A stretch of DNA of 13,300 bases from Gamarada debralockiae (taxonomy: Eukaryota; Ascomycota; Leotiomycetes; Helotiales; Hyphodiscaceae), in NCBI GenBank assembly GCA_002803225.1, contig NXFV01001221.1, forward strand, positions 1-13,300, written 5' to 3'. The notes beneath the pieces were generated by a model that did no database searches, was not told the DNA's origin, and worked only from the letters and a program-made list of their open reading frames with translations. Shown here piece by piece: positions 1 to 7,517 of the stretch. Each line of letters opens with the position of its first letter. Positions within the stretch are counted from its first letter, which is position 1. Both the position numbers and the translations under genes were made by a program.

Positions 1-30
1 AAAGAGGATTTGGCGGGAATTATGGTCCCA

Positions 31-38
31 TATAAAAG
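31..38 (+). promoter_or_regulatory. TATA box of the small left-end gene
   Basis: TATAAAAG matches the TATA consensus. It stands about 105 nt before a consensus intron donor and 175 nt before the first credible start codon, a reasonable core-promoter position for a fungal gene with a spliced 5' UTR. A four-codon upstream frame (ATG at 55) lies in the presumed leader. No transcription start can be read directly. Confidence 0.5.
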
Positions 39-142
39 CGCTGTTCGAGAGCTCTATGTTTCTTCTCTAGATATTGGAAGATTGATTGCAATTCAATATC
101 TCTCCTAGCAAGCTATCTCCCTAGAATCCTCCACATCCAACA

Positions 143-196
143 GTATGTACTCTTCTATGTGTTGAATCTACTGATTCATACTTCCAGTCATTTCAG
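143..196 (+). other. 5'-UTR spliceosomal intron (54 nt)
   Basis: The donor GTATGT at 143, a CTGAT branch-like site at 171-175 and the acceptor TTTCAG ending at 196 give a textbook short ascomycete intron. It ends 16 nt before the ATG at 213, so it would lie in the 5' UTR. Together with the TATA box it argues that the following reading frame is transcribed. Confidence 0.6.
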
Positions 197-212
197 GTCG
201 TAATCTTGCCAC

Positions 213-530
213 ATGCCGAAAGACAGTCAGCCAGCTACTGGTGCGAATACTACTCCTAAGGGTCATATCAACTCTCAGGTTAGTGCAGCTCTATCGTCAA
301 ACTCCCCGAGTGTGATGAAGGCTAGTCTTACTGCCTATCAAGAGCTCCCGCTAACCAATAAACTCTTCTAGCACGGCTCAAACACCTCCAATATATCTCT
401 TAACCCAAATAACTACCGACTAGATTCGTCTCCCAGCTGCCGCAATCAGGGCAGCTGGGGTGCAATGCTCAAGTATTGGTTAGCCGAACATGGACGGGAT
501 GGACCTTGGACAGTCTACTCCGCTGGATAG
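213..530 (+). CDS. Unrecognised 74-residue protein, two coding exons
   Basis: I do not recognise this protein. The exons are 213-278 (22 codons) and 372-530 (52 codons plus TAG), joined in phase 0 across an intron at 279-371. That intron has donor GTTAGT after CAG, branch CTAAC at 351-355 and acceptor TTCTAG. The product starts MPKDSQPATGANTTPKG and ends in a Trp- and Gly-containing tail (SWGAMLKYWLAEHGRDGPW, then seven more residues). It has no signal peptide, membrane segment or known domain that I can see. A TATA box and a 5'-UTR intron precede it in proper order, which is the main support, because the frame itself is too short to be persuasive. If the intron is retained, the frame stays open through it and stops at the acceptor's own TAG, giving 52 residues. 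It could be a small conserved gene or the first ORF of a decayed mobile element. Confidence 0.5.
279..371 (+). other. CDS intron of the small gene (93 nt)
   Basis: Donor GTTAGT, branch CTAAC (branch A at 354, 17 nt before the end) and acceptor TTCTAG are all consensus. The length is a multiple of three, and the only in-frame stop in the retained form is the TAG formed by the acceptor itself. Confidence 0.55.
432..459 (+). repeat. 10-bp perfect inverted repeat (stem-loop) inside the small CDS
   Basis: CCCAGCTGCC at 432-441 is exactly complementary to GGCAGCTGGG at 450-459 with an 8-nt loop. In the mRNA it would form a GC-rich hairpin within coding exon 2. No role can be assigned. Confidence 0.6.
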
Positions 531-680
531 ATCTATGCAGTAGAGGGAGAAAGCAAGGTGTTTTACGAGACGGTTTATAGCAAGTTATGACGACAGAGAT
601 AAGCTTATTTATCTAATTTTCTTTTTGGAAACGTGGAAAACATAGAGAAAATACAGGCACTGTGAGAATTTCACCCCAAT

Positions 681-1165
681 GCTAGGGAATTCCTTCCTTC
701 CAGTAGCCAGCAGACTTCCTGAGCCAGAAGCTTTCCAACTGCAACATTGTCTTCCTATTTCCTGCCCTCCTATATCTATTAGGGCCAAGGGTAGTATTAG
801 GGTTGAGGCCTGCCGTGAGTATGCAGTTGATGCTTGTAAAGCCTGGAGAATTCCGTCTTTCTGGCAGCTAGTCGGCTTCCTGAGCTGCGCTTTCCAGCTG
901 TAATATCTTCTTATTTCCCTTCCTCTATCTGCCAAAGCCAGGGTCAACCAAGGGTCAGAACCAGCTGTCAGCTACCGCAAGCAGAATACTTATTAAGCCT
1001 GGGGAAATTCGTCCTTTTGGTAACCAGGAGGCTCTCTAAGCTGCACTTTCCCGCTGTAATATCTTCGTGTTTTTCCCTCCTCCCTCTCCCCGTCCCCCTT
1101 CCCTGTGTCTGCCAAAGCTAGGGTCAAGCCGGGGGCAGAAACCGCCGCCAGCTACGGGACTTCTT
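681..1165. repeat. Three diverged tandem copies of a ~160-bp repeat
   Basis: The same order of motifs occurs three times. An AATTC-containing box starts at 688, 849 and 1006 (spacing 161 and 157). It is followed each time by a CTTCCTGAGC/CTCTCTAAGC-type box, a pyrimidine-rich stretch and a GCCAAGG/GCCAAAGC-AGGGTCAA box. Copies 2 and 3 share CTGTAATATCTTC at 898 and 1054 and GCCAAAGC at 931 and 1111. Copy 3 carries an extra pyrimidine-rich stretch of about 24 bp. The copies differ by many substitutions, and the period is not a multiple of three, so this is an old minisatellite-like array and not a coding repeat. Reading frames crossing it (for example the minus frame at 609-947, which shows an internal protein-level echo) are by-products of the array. 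Confidence 0.65.
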
Positions 1166-1356
1166 CCAAACTTCCGAACTGGTGACATGAGACGATGTGG
1201 ATAGGAGGGAGCGATTGAGAGATACTTCGCCTTCCTCCAGATACTACATCATTGGTTCTTCACTTCTTCATCTGAATAGCGAAAGATTAGCAAAGTCCAG
1301 TCTCCCAAGTTTCTCCCTCGGGCATGCTATTCCCACGTTTAGCGCATATCAAAGTA

Positions 1357-1776
1357 CTAGGCTTGTTGATGCTGTCCCCATGAAAACGTTTTGGGCGAGT
1401 CATTCAACTCAAAAATATCAGTTCCAACTTCTCTGCTAGTAGATGGTAGCACATTCTGCAGTCCATCTGCTAACTGGGGAGTAATTCTTTTCCGATTCGA
1501 GACTGTTTCATGAGTTGTGGCTCTTGAACCAAGTCTCGGGAGTATTGGCTCCAAAATCCTTCCCAACGAATATGCTGACTCCCAGATGTTCTCCAGGACC
1601 GCAGCCCGCACTGCTTCTCCAACCTGTTCCGTCGTCTGTGAGGATGAGGACGCACCCTTAGTGATATCAATCCTCACAATAATTGCTTCGTGAGATTCTC
1701 GCCTTTTGGCTTAAATATGCACCCCCTGACCTACTGACTTCGCACCTCGAGAGTGAGCTCGAGTTCCACGATCCAT
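1357..1776 (-). pseudogene. Candidate interrupted reading frame, unrecognised
   Basis: An ATG at 1776 opens a minus-strand frame of 21 codons, then one TAA (1713-1711), then 117 more open codons in the same frame to a TAG at 1357-1359. The part after the stop reads like ordinary soluble protein (for example TEQVGEAVRAAVLENIWESA) and contains no Met near its beginning, so it needs an upstream start or exon. A C-to-T change of CAA in the coding strand would produce this TAA, the kind of change caused by repeat-induced point mutation, but I see no wider mutation signature. It may be a broken gene, an exon with an intron I cannot place (no good donor and acceptor flank the TAA), or chance. I do not recognise the protein. 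Confidence 0.2.
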
Positions 1777-1915
1777 CACCGAAATATTCCTTGCACCTCA
1801 GTTGACAATTTCCTCCTTCAACCCCCTCCTCTTCCACCCTGGACCGTCTCCTTCCAACCTCGACCCCCTCTTTTGCCTTCGCTCAGCGCATTCGTAATCG
1901 GATCATCCACAGTAG

Positions 1916-2200
1916 CTATCGTTCGTACTCAAACAAATTTCTTCGCCCATAGTCGACGCGAAGCAAGAACGTAAGGAACTGTTGATTGCTGGTCCGATCG
2001 GGTTCTTCTCTCGTCTGCTCGACCCGGAATGCCGAATAGCTAGGAGGTGTGTCGATGACGAAGATGTCGGGTCGAGGGGCATCACAGGCTGGTGTATCCC
2101 CACACCAAGTGTTGCGCATCCATGCACCAACACCTGATTCCGACTCTACATAAAAAGCAATAGAGATGCTTGGGTCAGTGCAGTGCTTTGCACTAGGGTC
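1916..2200 (-). other. Exon-like open stretch, minus strand, unrecognised
   Basis: A minus-strand frame is open for 94 codons from just after an acceptor-like TTTTAACAG (2203 is the last C-A-G triplet edge) to a TAG at 1916-1918. The residues look protein-like (for example DIFVIDTPPSYSAFRVEQT). An internal ATG lies at 2119. It is immediately upstream, on the same strand, of the interrupted frame at 1776-1357, and the two could be parts of one decayed or multi-exon gene. No donor and acceptor pair joins them convincingly. A frame of this length is expected by chance somewhere in a window of this size, so the call is weak. Confidence 0.15.
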
Positions 2201-2210
2201 CTGTTAAAAG

Positions 2211-3200
2211 TACTTGCAGGAGATCCACTTTCTCAAAGCCCCTTCCCAAACCCGAACAAGCCTCGATCGCTCAAACATACTCATAAAATCACTCGATGGC
2301 ATAAAAATATGCCTTGTATCAAAGCTCTTTGTATTACTACTCCTTTCTCTCTTTATTTCCGCGAAAGATGTTAGATGCTAGCCACACGTGTACACACTGA
2401 TCACTCTCCATCCATCAGGAAGTTTGTAGAGAGCCATCCATCCCATTCGTTGATACAAGCCTAGTAATCCACCTCAGTTGTACGATCAAAAAAGCGCGAA
2501 AAAGTAAAAAGCCACCCTCCAAAATATCAACCTAGCAAAAAGAGTAACAAGCAAAAGGTAACTAACTCCCCTAAACTCCGCAGTTGTGAGCCGTGAGGCA
2601 TATTCCTATCTAGGTCTTTTGACTCCATCCCTTTGCCTTTCATTGTTTCTTTCCATTAGTCCTGCCTTGGATACCATACCCTCATGATGAGCAGCAAAGC
2701 AAGACCCATCCCTTCCTTCCCACCCGCAAAAGCAAAGCCAGACTAGAGACACAGAATGAAAGAAATTGAACAAGGAAATGAAAGGGGGGGGGGGTTTTGC
2801 AATGCAAGGCCTCATCTCATGTGAACCAGCGCCAGACCAGCTGGTCTGTTAGAATGAGGTGAGCGATGCAAAGGCAAGCCCGTGCGCACATGTACAAAGA
2901 AAGCAATCCAACGCAAATTATTCAGCTCTCGCGTTTCCTTCCCCCTTGTCCTTTTTCTTCTTTGGCTGAGGATTCTGATGAAACGCCTGCTGAGGAATGT
3001 CCAACCCAGGAGGATCCAATCGGAAAGGAGAAGGGTCCCGCAAAACTAGTATTTTGCCTACCGGGAAAAGGTCGATTCTATGCCAATTGAAATCGTGCAT
3101 CCCAATCGCTGGTTGAGGCTCCGCAAATGGTTGAACGAGTGGTCGAGGATACAAAAAGGTGTTCTGATGGGACATAAAGGAGGGGGAAGTAAGCTTTAAA
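2211..3200. other. Non-coding downstream flank of the C6 regulator
   Basis: No credible gene is visible here. The part next to 3200 must contain the 3' UTR and polyadenylation region of the minus-strand regulator, but no cleavage site can be fixed. It also holds an A-rich stretch around 2485-2560, a run of 11 G at 2784-2794 and a 16-bp palindrome at 2833-2848. The short frames at 2606-2815 and 2866-3175 overlap on opposite strands and have no gene-like features. Confidence 0.5.
2833..2848. repeat. 16-bp perfect palindrome
   Basis: CAGACCAGCTGGTCTG is its own reverse complement over all 16 bases. It lies about 350 bp beyond the stop codon of the C6 regulator, 38 bp from a run of 11 G. It could be a protein-binding dyad or chance. 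Confidence 0.45.
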
Positions 3201-4384
3201 TTATTGACCCTTCCGGTCCAATCGACCCAACATACTCCTATCGATTTCCGTATCTGGTCGACGCTCCATGATGTTGCCTAAGCTCATGGGATCTGAGCGG
3301 CCTTCGCCGGGACTGTTTCTTGGGGGCGGTGTGCGAGAGGGAAGGCCGGAGGAGGAAGCTTGCGGGGGTTGAAGGTTGGAGTGTGAAGAGGTGGAGGAGC
3401 CTGGCGAGTAATTTGAGGTAGCTTGTGGGCCAGACGTGGGTGTGACGGGTGGAAGGCGGAGATCGTCTTCAGCTGCTGGGCGACGTGAATTTTCGGCGCG
3501 GGGGTAGCCTGGCTGGCCTGGGACGGGAGGTGGGAGAATAGATGGATGGGGGTCTTGTTGTGGGCGTTTTCGCGATTCGGAGGGGCGGTCGTCGGTGAAG
3601 GAGCTATACGAGCCGGTTGGAGAAGGCTGTGTGTAGTCGCTATATGGAGATGCGGCTTGTGGCGGAAGAGGGCCCAAAGGTTGACCGTGTGCGCCGTAAA
3701 GTTGTGGACCTTGTGGATAAATTACAGGACGAGGACGACCGTCGGGACCGACACCCATATTTCGCATACCGGGGTAGACTGCATGTGCGGGGACGAATGC
3801 TTGTGCTTGGGAGGAGACGGGAGTGAATATGCATTCTTGTTGGAAACGTTGGCAGTTCGAACAGCGACCTTCGGGATTTTGGTCGAAGCCTGAGCAACGA
3901 ATCTAGAGAAAGGTCAGCCTTGTCCCAACTACCAGTAATGTAACACGAATCTGCCCCTGTCTTCGCAGACTTGGCATCTTCAAGCAGGGTTTCTTGCAAG
4001 CGAAAACATTTTGTCTGTGCGTACCTTGCGTCTTCTACAATATCTGCATGCAATAGCTGTTCTTTGTCGCGGTGCAGATTGGCTGAAGTTCATCTGCTGA
4101 GGACCGCCTCTGGCATATTCGTACTGAGCCCTATCGTCTCTATATGGACCTCCTGGTGGTGGTTGTCTGTATGGATCTTGTGGAGGATATCGTGGATCGG
4201 GAGGGTAACCATTTGGTGGCTGTTGGTATTCATATGGAGAGATTGATGGAAGAGTAACACTGCTACTTGAAGGAGCGCGTTGGTGATATGCTCTGCGATC
4301 GTCTTCCTCGCCAGGTGGTGGAGGGTATTGAGATTCCTGCTCGCGCGGAGGTGGATAACCACCAGCCTGATCGTGATACGACAT
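3201..4384 (-). CDS. Zn(2)-Cys(6) fungal transcription factor, 353 residues
   Basis: This is a nuclear DNA-binding regulator of the fungal C6 zinc-cluster class. The exons are 4384-4025 (120 codons) and 3902-3201 (233 codons plus TAA), joined in phase 0. The zinc cluster is C-x2-C-x6-C-x10-C-x2-C-x6-C with cysteines at residues 113, 116, 123, 134, 137 and 144, and the basic RRRK loop lies between Cys2 and Cys3. It is followed by a conserved-looking segment VSSQAQAFVPAHA (about 149-161). Residues 1-100 are rich in Pro, Tyr, Gln and Arg. The region after 165 is rich in Pro and Ser, with a basic SRKR patch at 230-233 and a charged C-terminal tail (MERRPDTEIDRSMLGRL). No fungal-specific middle domain is present, and the protein is much shorter than typical C6 regulators of 600 to 900 residues. 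The start is the first ATG after 985 nt without one. A GTG 21 nt upstream is in frame but is not a likely start. Targets are unknown. Confidence 0.9.
3903..4024 (-). other. CDS intron splitting the zinc cluster (122 nt)
   Basis: The donor GTACGC directly follows the AAG codon of the RRRK loop. The branch is CTGAC (3917-3913, branch A at 3914) and the acceptor TTTCTCTAG ends at 3903. Joining restores Cys3 with the correct six-residue spacing from Cys2, which confirms the splice. The length is not a multiple of three. Retention adds 14 foreign residues after Lys120 and then a TGA (3982-3980), leaving a protein with only two of six zinc ligands. Confidence 0.9.
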
Positions 4385-5346
4385 TTCTGTATGATAGATC
4401 GCCACGGTGAAGGTTTGGGATGGATATTCGGGGTGAAATGGTAATGTCCTATGCGATGCGCAAAGGATCAGGAGTGTGAACGACGGGCCGATATCGATAC
4501 AGTTGCACTATCAGCAGACTCAAAATTCACCGACCTGACAAATTCACTTGCGGTTCGATGACTTCACAATGAATATCTGTCTCCTGGACTTCGTGGCGAG
4601 TCTGGAAGGGACCGTAAATGCTTCGCTGAAGCTCTTTGTGGAGATTTGGAAGGAACAACTCGTCGCCTGTGAATGCGAAACGAATGACTCGTCACCTGCC
4701 GACTTGAAATAGACTCCAGAGTCTAATTTTCGAGGTCGATGAGGAAGGAAGGTTCCGCAAGTCAAATCTTCTCAAATTCGATGCGGTTTTGTCGTCGGAA
4801 TCGTTTATAGATCAGCCGGGAATCTTGCAGCAGTCCTGGCAGGTAGTTGGGATTATTTAAGGAGAAGACTTCTTGACGTGCGTGCGGCGAATTTTAGTAC
4901 TAATGTGCGTGAATCGTGACGGATGATGGGCAATGTAAGATTGGCACACCGACCGGGCGAAGAGAGGTCGCTTTTCGTAGTAGTGGGGGAACAGTCCAGT
5001 TGCAAGTTCGGTTCCTCACGTAGCACGAACCTGATGGAGAATTGGCGTATTTCTGAGTGTTTGGTTCTCGAAGTTGAGTGGTCAGTCCTTGGTAGGATTT
5101 TGCTATAGCGTCTGAGTCCGCTGGAAACTCTAGCTGCCTTTCCAAGGGCCGTGTCGTGCCTGCCCGAGCTTCCCTCCGCGGTCGCAGTTAAGGTTGCAGA
5201 AATTAGGTGGGCTGATCGTACTGATGCAAGATCGGTTTGTGCCAACTCGTGTGCTGCAGATGGTCTTCAGAAATAGTTGCAGTTACGCACCGAAAAATAC
5301 TGCTGATGTGCAGTAGAATCAAAGATGGTCTTCCGCGAACAGTTCA

Positions 5347-5481
5347 CTATTTAAAAATGTTAGAAAATTCATCATTCTACCCCGAATAATCCGGAAGGTC
5401 TGACCACCACACAACTTTTAAGCCACAGAAGACAAGCTCCAATCTTGACGCTGCTTGGGAGCCGCGCAAACGCAAACGTAC
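5347..5481 (-). other. Predicted leader intron (135 nt) carrying two upstream ATGs
   Basis: The donor GTACGT starts at 5481, the branch is CTAAC at 5363-5359 (branch A at 5360) and the acceptor AAATAG ends at 5347, 13 nt after the branch A. The signals and length resemble the confirmed CDS intron of the same gene (GTACGC, CTGAC, CTAG, 122 nt). It contains the adjacent ATGs at 5375 and 5372, which would open an 18-codon frame ending at 5319. Splicing would remove both and leave 4385-5936 free of ATG in the mature message. Confidence 0.55.
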
Positions 5482-5912
5482 CGTGAAGAAAGGTGATCTG
5501 TGCTGCTGATTGACAATGGAACGGTAAATTCAATTCCTGGTTCTGGTTCAACCTGGTTTCCTCAAAGTATTATTCTGGTCCTTCTGGGCTTCGTAAGAGA
5601 TTTCCTAGTGGGGCAATTGAATAACGGGATGGCAGAATCAAAGGCTCTTGAACGCTCCCTTGGGTCCAGTACTTTTCCTCGACAGTGAATAAATTCAAAA
5701 CGAGTCAGGTAAAGAGAGTAGTGAATTCTCCAGATCTGATTATGTCTGATTTTCAGGATTTGTCCCAATGTCTTCCAGATTCTCCAGAATCCTTGATAGA
5801 AACCCCTGCAATTATCTCGGTATGTGCCTTCCTTCCAAATGTGGTAGACCTATGAATCCGTCTCTTCTCTTCTGCGGATCGCAACCACAAAGTGAATGGA
5901 GGAAATCCTGCT

Positions 5913-5939
5913 TCAGAAAGGCGCGCAAAGCTCAACCAT
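5913..5939 (-). CDS. Short upstream ORF (8 codons) in the leader
   Basis: The only ATG of the putative leader outside the predicted intron opens a frame MVELCAPF followed by TGA. If the leader is transcribed as proposed, scanning ribosomes would meet it about 1.4 kb (spliced) before the main start. It may instead be intronic: GTATCG at 6002 and a GCAG acceptor at 5908 flank it, but the branch site is poor. Confidence 0.25.
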   Translation of the reverse strand: MVELCAPF

Positions 5940-7223
5940 GGAACAGAAAATCACACCAAAGACTAGATTCTCTGAATAGTGTTGAAGAGTCTTTCCCGAT
6001 ACCACTTGTTCTCGTTTTCTACCAATTATTTCTGAGAGGGAAGGGGGCGCGGTTCTGCGGGCTCGACAGGAGAAGGCCCGGAACCAGTGGATTTTCGTGG
6101 CTTGTTGTCGAGATCTTTGGGACCGATGATGGATAAATGTGGATGGCGGTCTCTTTTCTGCGACCCACTGGAGGCGAGATGCGGGTGATGTGATGCGCTG
6201 CGGATGCGGTATGATACGCTTTCGTGATTGGAGAAATGGTCGCGGTCAACGGGAAGCGCAAACGGATTGTATGTGACGACGGATTGATGATGAGGAGGAT
6301 TATTCGAGAAAGTGGTGGCCCGCTGTTGGTCGAGGAAAGGCGGTAATGGGGCGATGACGGAAGATGGAAGAGAAAGAAGGCGGGTGCGAGAGATGATGAA
6401 GGTGGACAGAAGGTTGTTGGGGGGTCGAAAAAAATAATTGTCGATTTGGTCGAGCGGCCCAAGCCAGCGGTAGGGCAGCAGTGTTTCTGGAGGGGTGGAA
6501 AGGGTCCGAAACTCGGGTCCTTCAAATATCACACGGACTCGTCCAGGTGTTCCCTTGCTCGCTTCGTTTCCTTCAACGGAAAATGGAACCTTCTGTGACT
6601 GCGCCTGCGCCTTCTCTCGGCGTCAGCCTCGGTATGATGATGCTAGTTGATTGATGATGAGGATGTTGGTACGAGGTGCGGTGTGGAAGGGAGGAGAAAA
6701 ATGGAGTAACGTATTACGAGAGAGAGACAGAACGAACAATCCGAAGTTGTAGTAATATGGTCCTCTATTTGGGTCCGGGTCGTTTTCCCTGGGTCCCTTA
6801 TTTATTTTCCTTGCCTTGTCAAAGTTGGATGTTCTGTTGGCGGTTGTGCTCGTTTTTGGCCGTCGCGTGCACACACCAAAGAGGGCCAGCTGAAAGAAAA
6901 GAACGGATGGGTGTCGGGATGTGATGTAACGGTTCGATGTGGTGTTTTCTTACTTCAAAGTGCTTGACGCTTGGCTGTAATAATACTCCTGTGATATAGG
7001 AAATCCTCGTCTGCTTGCGCTGGCTGGATGAATTACAAGATCAAAATCTCAAAAGAAAGAAAGAAGGTTGAGTTTCTTTTCCGGGACGGCTCACTCCTTT
7101 TAGATAGTGGGGTGGATGGCGATGGATAATGGAGCCTCGGGCGGGCGCGATGACGGTGACTCTTCTTATTTTGCCTGATGATTTTCCTGGTGCAGTAAGG
7201 CCGGTTGGAATGGAGCTGATCAA

Positions 7224-7247
7224 TGGGAGTGTAGAATTCGACTCCCA
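7224..7247 (-). repeat. 7-bp stem-loop near the 5' end of the leader
   Basis: TGGGAGT at 7224-7230 pairs with ACTCCCA at 7241-7247 around a 10-nt loop that includes GAATTC. The 10-base string TGTAGAATTC at 7230-7239 recurs at 7256-7265. It lies in the distal part of the AUG-depleted region. Functional meaning is unknown. Confidence 0.35.
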
Positions 7248-7517
7248 GGTGGTACTGTAGAATTCCACACGCGCTGTCGAGTCGTACTGGAGTTCAGGTG
7301 TTGGGGGGGCACAACTGGCGGGGTTCTGCGGACAGACCTTTTTGGCGGTGTTCCTTGATCTGTTGGCAATCGATCCCGGCGCGACCCAAGTCAACAACCC
7401 TGGCTATTGACGGCTTGAAGGACCCCTGGTCGAGCCCGTGGTTTGGGCCAATTACAGTGGGACAAGGCGTCTTTCCAGCTCCCGAGTTACAGGGTCCAGG
7501 CAGTATCCGCTTGGGGG

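Larger units (their letters stand above)
4385..7517 (-). promoter_or_regulatory. Putative ~3.1-kb AUG-depleted 5' leader of the C6 regulator
   Basis: Scanned base by base, the minus strand contains only three ATG triplets in 3133 nt (5375, 5372 and 5939), against roughly 40 to 50 expected. The plus strand has about 70. The ATG-free runs are 4385-5369, 5376-5936 and 5940-7517. The next minus-strand ATGs are at 7520 and 7731, and density is normal beyond that. Strand-specific loss of ATG is what scanning translation selects for in a 5' leader, so I infer that the regulator's mRNA starts near 7.5-7.8 kb. Two of the three ATGs lie in a consensus intron. The strand is also pyrimidine-rich, as fungal leaders often are. 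Yeast-form fungi are known to have regulators with kilobase leaders that repress translation (for example UME6 and WOR1 of Candida albicans). Equivalence here is inference. A separate non-coding RNA or an ATG-poor promoter is less likely. Confidence 0.6.

Noticed and set aside
609..947. 112-codon minus-strand frame with an internally repeated protein sequence
   Set aside because: The internal echo follows directly from the ~160-bp DNA tandem array, whose period is not a multiple of three, and the frame starts at a non-ATG codon or in repeat sequence.
3546..3893. Plus-strand frames antisense to the regulator's second exon
   Set aside because: They are shadows of the Pro/Ser-rich coding exon on the opposite strand, with no domain or start context.
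3640..4053. 137-codon minus-strand frame overlapping the C6 regulator
   Set aside because: It is in another frame across the true exon 1, intron and exon 2 of the regulator, and the zinc-cluster splice explains the coding signal.
4385..4405. Extension of the regulator by seven residues to position 4405
   Set aside because: The codon at 4405 is GTG. The first ATG is at 4384, and nothing suggests non-AUG initiation for the main product.
6019..6525. 168-codon minus frame in the leader
   Set aside because: It overlaps another open frame on the same strand, lacks any ATG, and is explained by pyrimidine-rich composition.
6582..6650. Plus-strand ATG frame beginning MEPSVTAPAPSLG with a GTATGA donor-like site
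   Set aside because: It is only 23 codons. ATG-rich plus sequence is the mirror of the region's composition, and no acceptor with a continuing frame was found.
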